From Lactifluus volemus (Eukaryota; Basidiomycota; Agaricomycetes; Russulales; Russulaceae), in NCBI GenBank assembly GCA_022376515.1, contig WTXI01000572.1:1-14333 (forward strand): a stretch of 14,333 bases of DNA, given 5' to 3'. Below are positions 9,001 to 14,333 of the stretch, one piece after another. The notes beneath the pieces were generated by a model. That model had not been told where the DNA came from. It saw only the letters and a list, made by a program, of their open reading frames with translations, and made no database searches. The translations under genes and the position numbers were made by a program. Numbering within the stretch: the stretch's first letter is position 1; every line of letters begins with the position of its first letter.

Positions 9001-11408
9001 AACGCACTTCTTCTGCTAAACCCAAAGGTAGCAGGAGGGCTATTTATGAACCCGCATGCGACGGCTGCCCACTGAAACACGCCCTCTGCCGCTCTTGCTA
9101 GTTTGATCCCGTGGTCTTTGAAAACATCAGGAGGGAGCTCGTTCTCAATATACACGCAAATGTCTTGTTCCGTCCTGGCAGCCAGCTTCGCATCATCCAT
9201 GTAGAGGGTGTGGACAGATAACGCTTTGGAAATGCAGCTTCGACACTATCCTCCGGCCTCGAGGTGACCAGTATGCGAAATTTTTGCGGGAGCTCGAACA
9301 GATTTTGAGAGAGAAATGCGTGTAGCCCATTTTTACCAGATGCATCTCCGCTTTCATCCAACGCATCAATAACGATAAGAATGGGGTCACGAACTTCCAG
9401 GCTCTTGAGCGGCTCAAGGAGGAGGGATTCGAAGAGTGTACGATAGTCTCGGGTACCACTAAGAGACGAATTATCCTTCACGACTCTGCCGAGGGCTAGT
9501 TTGAAAGCAGGATTGCGATCGGAGAGATCGCGGGCAATTGTCGTGAAGAGTTGGTAAGCCTCGTCTTTGGACTGTTCCTTTCGGAGGAAGGCAAAGTAAG
9601 AGCCGAGACCCTTGTTCTCGAATCGGCGAGCGACTTCGTGTGCAATCGATGACTTCCCTGTTCCTGCTGGCCGAGGAGGACGAGCCACGTTCGGATTGTG
9701 GATTCTCGACCCACTTGATGATGTAATCTATGAAATCGACGCGTGTGCCAAGAAGACAGCGCTTCGTATTGCCGTGTCGCCAGCCTCCCTTGTAAGGCAA
9801 TTCTCTGATTATTGCGCCGAATTCTGTGAGAGCGTTGTCAGATCGACGAACCGACAATGTTATGACACTTATTAATAAAATCACGCACCAACTTCTGATG
9901 CTTGGTTTGACATCGTTGCTAGCTGTAATTTCAATCCAGTGAGCCGAGAAACTCCTACTTGGTGGACAAGTATTACTCACGTGGGTCTGCATGTTACTCA
10001 CATCGAGCTGTATTCCGAGCACAGCGACCTCTGTGGTGACAGCAGCACGCGCGAGGAAATCATCTCGCAGTCGGATGAGCGTCGTGCGATACTGTTCAAT
10101 TTCTCCGTCGACTTGACCGAAGATATTCTTCCAAGTCCGCGTCCCTGCAACCCATATATTTGTGATCACCAACGAGAGATCAACAGGACTTACCGACTTG
10201 TACATGCTTCGCATACAATTCGATAAATTTCCCAATTTCAGAGACGCACTGTAGCATCTCCTGTATGATCTTTGCTTCTCTAGACTCCGGCTTGATGTTC
10301 CTCAAAGCATCCGCATCTTTGGCAAACTCAAATGCATCGCGTATCGCTTCAAATAATGCCTGGACGTTGTCGTCACGCCCAACTTGCTGTATGAAAGTCT
10401 AGCAGTTAGGTGAAATCAGTGTGAATGTTCCGTATACGCCCACTACGCAAGGTGACGCACCTCGGGAACCTTTGAGAGTAGACTCCATGCTAGGGATGCA
10501 TATGGATGCAACTGAGAAACCCGAGTTAGCTAAACAAAGGGCGAGTAGAATGATATTGAGCATACTGCTGCGATTGGGCCGACAGTGTCCATTACCCGCT
10601 TGATACCACCAACAGCACTGCTCCATGTTTCCATGGTTTTATAGCTTTCTCAGCGCTACGGAGGCATCACCTGACAACTCCGTCTGGTCCGCACAGGGGC
10701 AATCGTGATCGTTAAGACCGTGCTGACTCAGTTGGAGGCCATCAGTGCTGCTCAAAATATATCCAGTTCTACATGTAGGATGCTCAACCGATGAATAAGA
10801 ATTGTATGAAAATGACGAACCATGTTGAGGTTCACAGACAAATCCTTCCGTCCAATAAGGGTGTCCTTGTGCATTTCTTTTTGCAAAAAGTGATACTGTA
10901 ATGGCGGAGAGCGGTTGTACAGTGCTGCAGGAGACTCAGTGTGAGTAGGAATGAAAATACGAGATTTCCCACAAGGCTTCGATATTCTCATTCCATTCCA
11001 CACGTTGTCCGACGCTCCGCACAGATCGTGTTTGCCATGTCCTCGGCCCATCACCACAGTAACGTAGAATTGTCTTTTTCTCCCAAGGGGGGTCTTGATG
11101 CGGGGAAGATTGTGCGCCTTGAGGACTGCCAGGAAGTAAGATATAGTACTTATGAGAACAGTATCGCTAGGATACGTACCGGTCACATGGAACTGGAGCA
11201 GGGCCTGATGTGTTTCGCTGACCTGAGCGCTGTTCAAAGTCGGTTATGTGAGAAAATATTGGAATGAAATTGAAGGAAGTGATGCACCCTATTCCGGAGT
11301 TTTGAGGACTTGTGCTGTAGTAATGGTTAACATCAACATCGGGCGGGGGACAGTTTGACTCACGTATTCCGAGTCTGGATCATCTGGGTGTCCTTGTGCG
11401 AGAGCGAT
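6026..11408 (-). CDS. C2-NACHT-WD40 NOD-like receptor (HET-E-type STAND NTPase), frame-broken
   Basis: Fungal NOD-like receptor: a signal NTPase that, by family knowledge, senses ligands through its WD40 repeats, oligomerises through NACHT and acts in self/non-self recognition or programmed cell death, probably in the cytoplasm. Exons I can phase (minus): to 11364, 11222-11180, 11125-10973, 10924-10821, 10768-10566, 10511-10461, 10398-10194, 10144-9981, 9922-8299 and 8249-6026, with introns of 48-141 nt. Order: C2-like module, linker, alpha-helical region, NACHT (Walker A AGTGKSS, Walker [20 protein letters not shown]), helical region ([18 protein letters not shown]), linker with [12 protein letters not shown], then 14 WD units. 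Total about 1,600 codons. The frame breaks at least 15 times, mostly by one missing base. No in-frame ATG precedes the first block; the best-placed codon is ATC at 11408-11406 in the context ACC-GCT. TAA is at 6028-6026. Confidence 0.9.
6140..8010 (-). repeat. WD40 tandem array, 14 units of about 126 bp
   Basis: Unit pattern: [35 protein letters not shown] (or WN) signatures fall near 7940, 7815, 7690, 7565, 7440, 7310, 7180, 7055, 6928, 6803, 6675, 6552, 6425 and 6298, that is every 120-130 bp. A fifteenth DHTIRV without WD lies near 6175. Fourteen units would fit two seven-bladed propellers. Nucleotide similarity between units is high, especially over the VAGPF and TGE codons. Most units lose or regain frame through single missing bases, for example three in one unit at about 7625-7642, which together restore the frame. 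Confidence 0.93.
9100..9690 (-). other. NACHT NTPase domain of the receptor
   Basis: Walker A P-loop AGTGKSSIA sits at about 9645-9668. One C appears to be missing at 9669-9670, where the family has [28 protein letters not shown] follows, and then Walker [12 protein letters not shown] at about 9352-9392 with the NACHT-type acidic pair [13 protein letters not shown] lies at about 9250-9280. A further slip near 9223 separates it from [12 protein letters not shown]. Nucleotide binding and hydrolysis are expected from the family. Confidence 0.9.
9981..10398 (-). other. Alpha-helical region between C2 and NACHT
   Basis: Two exons (10398-10194 and 10144-9981) with a clean phase-1 intron encode a charged helical stretch: [50 protein letters not shown], then [21 protein letters not shown] remember a similar block between C2 and NACHT in Rhizoctonia receptors. 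It looks like a helical bundle of the kind that carries signalling or oligomerisation in other STAND proteins. No named domain can be assigned from the sequence alone. Confidence 0.6.
10821..11222 (-). other. C2-like module at the receptor N-terminus
   Basis: Spliced blocks read [27 protein letters not shown], then after a one-base slip near 11047 [20 protein letters not shown], then [11 protein letters not shown] and [14 protein letters not shown]. This is the C2 order: a first strand with a V-KA-NLP motif, F-V-V, a W-E or WNE strand, and L--DALIG-type ending. C2 modules often bind membranes or phospholipids. The Asp residues that bind calcium in classic C2 domains are mostly absent, so calcium binding is not supported. 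Exon borders are 11179/11126 and 10972/10925. Confidence 0.7.
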
Positions 11409-11520
11409 GGTACTACAACGGTATTGTTTGAGGCTGAGATACAGGAAAGAAAGAAGAGTTGAGCGGTTGAGGCAACGAAGCGTCAAAGGAGGAGGGCGCA
11501 GTGGACGTCGCGAGTCGCCT

Positions 11521-11541
11521 TATCGTGATATGATCACGATA
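11521..11541. promoter_or_regulatory. Perfect palindrome upstream of the receptor gene
   Basis: TATCGTGAT (11521-11529) and ATCACGATA (11533-11541) are exact reverse complements separated by ATG. The site lies about 115 bp upstream of the first receptor codon block (minus strand), in otherwise plain sequence. Its size and position suggest a binding site for a dimeric regulator. The factor is unknown. Confidence 0.45.
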
Positions 11542-11635
11542 CGCCTCTTACCCTTTTTGTAGCCTGCTGGGACTAGAACATTGACTAGGTCGAGCGTCTA
11601 GACCCACCTTTATAGTAATTAACCCTGGCATGGTC

Positions 11636-11738
11636 GTAACCAACACACACTGTTAACCCGATCCCTCAGCTCCACACCAACAAATCACAGTGCACTAGAG
11701 CCCGCCCGTCTGTCTTGCTCCAGCTACGCCTCAAGTGC
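11636..11738. repeat. Duplicated block, copy A
   Basis: Shares with 12896-13015, in the same orientation: AACCAACACACAC, GCTCCACAC, AACAAAT, GCA(C/T)TAGAGCCC(G/A)CCC and TCCAGCTACGCC(T/C)CAAGTGC, in the same order. Copy B carries about 16 extra bases before the last block. The similarity is clear but diverged, so the duplication is not recent. It sits about 230 bp upstream of the receptor. Confidence 0.75.
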
Positions 11739-12009
11739 GATCCGCACCTGTGTGAGGCATCGCGACGTAGTCACGGTGAAAGATCCTGATGTGGTCCTTT
11801 GGGTTCTCATTACAACATGTACGACTCACGCTTCAGTTCACCATTTATTGTCTACACATTCACAGTTTGGGTGACAGCAACATCATATATTTGATGTCAT
11901 TCATATTGTCTTAGTCCTCAGGCTCGTGGTGTCCTCGCACTTGCACTAGCTCGTTCCACACTACTCATACTCACTTGTTCTTACGATGAAAAGATCACTG
12001 AATAAATGT

Positions 12010-12413
12010 CTACTGGCACATAGGCACATAGAACAAAACGTGAACAGGGACCCTGACTGACACCGCCGATATGCAAAAGCCGAGAACTAACACATCAGAA
12101 TAAAGTCCACCCTGTGTGATAATCGTGATTGCACCGTGTGGATAGTGGGTCCTGTGGGGCTGGTCTGCAGACATGAATAAACTCAGCAGTAGAAGATGCA
12201 CAAAAGGTACTACCATCATGCCGGACCAGAAAATTTTCAATAGTAGCATCGAGGCCTATTTTAGATCAGTTAAGCTTGCACCAGGTGGGTACGAGTTCTA
12301 GCAGAACGCACCATCGATTGCAAACGTTAATATGTCTATATCCGGGTCCTGTGGACTCGGAGCAGCGAGAGCGAGAATTGCAAAGAGAGAGCCAAGATGG
12401 TCTTCATAAACAT
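12010..12413 (-). CDS. Candidate small secreted protein, unrecognised
   Basis: Starts MFMKTILALSL (ATG at 12413 or 12407). After a one-base slip at 12380/12381 it continues AILALAAPSPQDPDIDIL, a typical signal peptide with an Ala-Ala-Pro cleavage region. Introns 12311-12256 (56 nt, GTGCGT...AATAG) and 12213-12165 (49 nt, GTAGTA...TGCAG) keep phase and lead to LDATIENFLVRH, then QPHRTHYPHGAITIITQGG, then a hydrophobic tail and TAG at 12012-12010. A TATA box on the same strand lies 85-91 nt upstream. The mature protein would be roughly 90 residues with few cysteines. The hydrophobic tail may mean a missed intron or membrane attachment. No family was recognised. Same strand as the receptor gene. 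Confidence 0.45.
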
Positions 12414-12497
12414 CACTGTGCTCACAGCAAGTAATCTGAAAGAATAGGCTTCCGACGGTGATGATGTTGGTGAGAGAAGAAGGGAGGGGCCCCAGCG

Positions 12498-12504
12498 TTT
12501 TATA
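12498..12504 (-). promoter_or_regulatory. TATA box of the secreted-protein gene
   Basis: TATAAAA on the minus strand, 85-91 nt upstream of the proposed ATG codons. The distance suits a fungal core promoter with a short leader and supports the gene start at 12413/12407. Confidence 0.5.
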
Positions 12505-12784
12505 CCCCAGACAGCTCGAGCTTGTACGCTATCAGAAGCACCGACTTGGAAGCCGGGCGATTTGGGTCCGTGGATCGGTTCATTACGATCAGCCACTTCC
12601 AAGTCCACTTAATCGTCTGCTGCCGACACAATCACAAATCACGAGCAGTCTTGAAATGGCTGAATTGTCCCTCTCATTCCTTGCCTTCTCTCTCCCGGTG
12701 CATCTTCGATTTGATCAGTAACGAAGTGCCAAAGGAGATCACGGGGTCATTGCGCATGGCGCACTCAGTTATACGCCTGATGTC

Positions 12785-12794
12785 GTGACGTCAC
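12785..12794. promoter_or_regulatory. CRE-like palindrome GTGACGTCAC
   Basis: A full 10-bp palindrome containing TGACGTCA, the classic binding site of ATF/CREB-type bZIP factors, which in fungi mediate stress responses. It lies about 375 bp upstream of the candidate secreted-protein gene. Chance occurrence is possible. Confidence 0.35.
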
Positions 12795-12895
12795 TTACAG
12801 CATAAACTTGCTTGTCCCGTCCATGTCAAGTCCATACCGTAGTTTAGTTCGGTTTACTGCTTTGAGCCTTTGGCCACGCTTCCTGTTCATCCGTG

Positions 12896-13015
12896 ATAAC
12901 CAACACACACCCCTAATCCAATTACCATGCTCCACACACAACAAATAATAGCGCATTAGAGCCCACCCATCCTCGTTCCAGGTTCATCTGGCTGTTCCAG
13001 CTACGCCCCAAGTGC
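12896..13015. repeat. Duplicated block, copy B
   Basis: Counterpart of 11636-11738, same orientation, about 1.26 kb away (first base to first base). It lies about 480 bp upstream of the secreted-protein gene, so both copies sit in 5' flanks of minus-strand genes. It holds an extra segment near 12981-12995 (GGTTCATCTGGCTG) not seen in copy A. Confidence 0.75.
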
Positions 13016-13139
13016 TAACGAGACCACCACACTGAAAAGTTCCGGTAAGCGGAGGTGGGTCCGTACCTGTGTTGCTGAGCTTACATCAGACTCAGACGGT
13101 AGCACGGGGAGTCAGAGACGGCGTGGAAGTGGATGGACG

Positions 13140-13566
13140 GTCCACTCTCACCGATCCATTCTCGCGACTGATGGTCCAAGTCGCTCAGAGACTACACATA
13201 GGTGAGCAAGCGGAATTCCCTGTGCGCGACGAAGGAGGTGTGGTAATCACCTCGTCTTCTAACCGGGCAGATGGAGGTGATGTTAATGCGCGAGCGGTGC
13301 AACAGAGGGAAACGACCCAGCCTGAGGTCTCGCTAACAAGTGAGAGCAAATAGTGGGAGGACCATCGAACAGACCAAGGAGGAAGGTTGATAGCTTTTGA
13401 AGCTGGCGAGGTCGGAACGATACAGTACACCAGCTTGATAAGAAGACCCAAGTGCCGTGGCAATCATGACTGGCTGAAGGCAGGTCCAAAACAAACACGC
13501 ATACAATAAGAGTGCGGTAAGGGTGACATTCGATTGAAGATCAAACAGTACGCTTACCATAGCCAC
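13140..13566 (-). pseudogene. Possible fragment of a rhomboid-like membrane protein (UBAC2-type)
   Basis: A minus-strand frame from 13566 reads a hydrophobic segment TLTALLLYACLFWTC, then IATALGSSYQAGVLYRSDLA and SFKSY. It resembles the last membrane helix and LLAG-(L/M)YRSDL---K-YR(L/I)PP motif of UBAC2-like inactive rhomboids, which act in endoplasmic-reticulum protein quality control. After SFKSY the expected RLPP continues only in another frame (NLPPWSVRWSS), which later reads EDEVITTPPSS. At least one frame slip is needed, and upstream helices and a UBA domain were not found. A plus-strand frame (13069-13353) overlaps it and is equally open. Tentative. Confidence 0.3.
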
Positions 13567-14333
13567 ACTACTTCAATTGCCAAATCTCAAGTTGCTGCTC
13601 AATGCTTGCGCAAATTTCGTAGAGAAGGCATTGGCACTGAGTTGAAAAGGCGGAATCAACCTGACTAATACAAACCTAATAAGGAAGGAGAGACTCGACG
13701 TCAATGAGCCCAACGCTACCCTCTCCTTGCTAAGTGGCAGCTCTCCTACGTCTATGTCCTCACATAACCCCTCCCGGCGCTCTTATACCTATGCCATTGG
13801 AGCAGATGTCCATCAATCCTCACCTCCATACGATGTTTCGGCACCCTCCTCAGTCGCCCCTCCCTCCAGTGCAACCTGCCCCTACCAATACTGCAGTAGC
13901 AGCAGCAGCTTTCCCCACTCCCTGTCTGTTGTCGTTGCTGGTCCGTGTCGGATGACAAATAAGGTGATCGGAGCTTTCCGTCTAATCCTGGTATGTCCCT
14001 AGTTCTGCGACCCAGATATTTCGATTTACTTGTGCTTTCAGGCTAGGCATTGGCGAAAGAGCCCGTCCAGGATCAAAGTTTGCACCTCAACGTCTTAATC
14101 TCTGGATAGGGGAGGCTTCGCTGCTGTCTCATATCCGGACACGACACCATCGTCGGGACAGTGTCCCAATATGACATGAATTAATGCTCATCCCCATTTG
14201 CCGCCTAACATCACTCATCCCGAGGCCGTGACTCACCCAGCGCCGCCGAGACATTTTCCAATGTCTGTTCTGTCCCTCGTGCCCCTTAGTGGCCTGAATA
14301 TGAGGATTCCTTCCTCCGCGCCTTTGCCGTAAA
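13567..14333. other. Region with possible spliced coding sequence, nothing firm
   Basis: A plus-strand intron with good signals runs from GTATGT at 13991 to TTTCAG ending at 14041 (51 nt). The preceding sequence (13690-13960) is Ser/Pro/Ala-rich in two plus-strand frames, and the following one reads LGIGERARPGSKFAPQRLNL. The frames on both sides do not join cleanly. Near 14235 a minus-strand donor GTGAGT follows an open frame coming from the window edge. No family was recognised. Confidence 0.3.

Larger units (their letters stand above)
11409..12009. other. Intergenic stretch between receptor and secreted-protein gene
   Basis: The 5' flank of the receptor gene and the 3' flank of the next minus-strand gene. 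The frame of the first receptor block stays open upstream of 11408 to about 11486 without an ATG. The stretch contains the palindrome at 11521-11541 and copy A of the duplicated block (11636-11738). No gene is supported. Confidence 0.5.
12414..12895. other. 5' flank of the secreted-protein gene
   Basis: Contains the TATA box and the CRE-like site listed separately. Plus-strand open frames at 12458-12788 show no motif and are taken as chance. Confidence 0.4.

Noticed and set aside
6026..11408. Calling the receptor a pseudogene outright
   Set aside because: The slips resemble those in neighbouring unrelated genes and splice signals are intact, so sequence error is as likely; no internal stop needs more than a local frame change.
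1..14333. tRNA or rRNA genes
   Set aside because: No convincing B-box with paired acceptor arms, and no rRNA-like stretch was seen on either strand.

Overview
The window looks like nuclear DNA from a filamentous basidiomycete. Genes are split by many short introns (about 48-100 nt, GT...AG). The large minus-strand gene belongs to the very expanded C2-NACHT-WD40 family that I associate, from memory, with Rhizoctonia/Ceratobasidium fungi. No database search was possible, so the genus is an inference.

Layout. 1-339 (+) is an internal piece of an Sfm1-like SPOUT protein methyltransferase whose 3' half is not found. About 1450-1894 and 2378-3602 (+) hold exon-like pieces of one or two unrecognised genes; between them, at 2189-2323, is a small GAGCC-rich element with 10-bp terminal inverted repeats. 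3862-5246 (-) is an inositol monophosphatase-family gene with six recognisable coding blocks, including a 15-nt micro-exon. It converges with the plus-strand gene before it. 6026 to about 11408 (-) is a C2 - helical - NACHT - WD40 receptor gene with 14 WD signatures. 12010-12413 (-) is a candidate small secreted protein with a TATA box and a distal CRE-like palindrome. 13.1-13.6 kb may carry a fragment of a rhomboid-like membrane protein, and 13.7-14.3 kb holds nothing firm.

Most recognisable genes, on both strands, share one oddity: the reading frame slips by one base at places where the family pattern calls for one more base in a short run, most often GG or CC. Because unrelated genes are hit in the same way, base-calling or assembly error explains this more simply than independent gene death. 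Real decay cannot be excluded, and the WD40 array and the PWDxxAG motif of the phosphatase are the places where it is most plausible.

The receptor gene and the secreted-protein gene are adjacent and on the same strand, and each is preceded by one copy of a duplicated block of about 100-120 bp (11636-11738 and 12896-13015). A perfect 9-bp-arm palindrome lies just upstream of the receptor gene. This arrangement is the most interesting unexplained structure in the window. No functional link between the genes is shown by the sequence.
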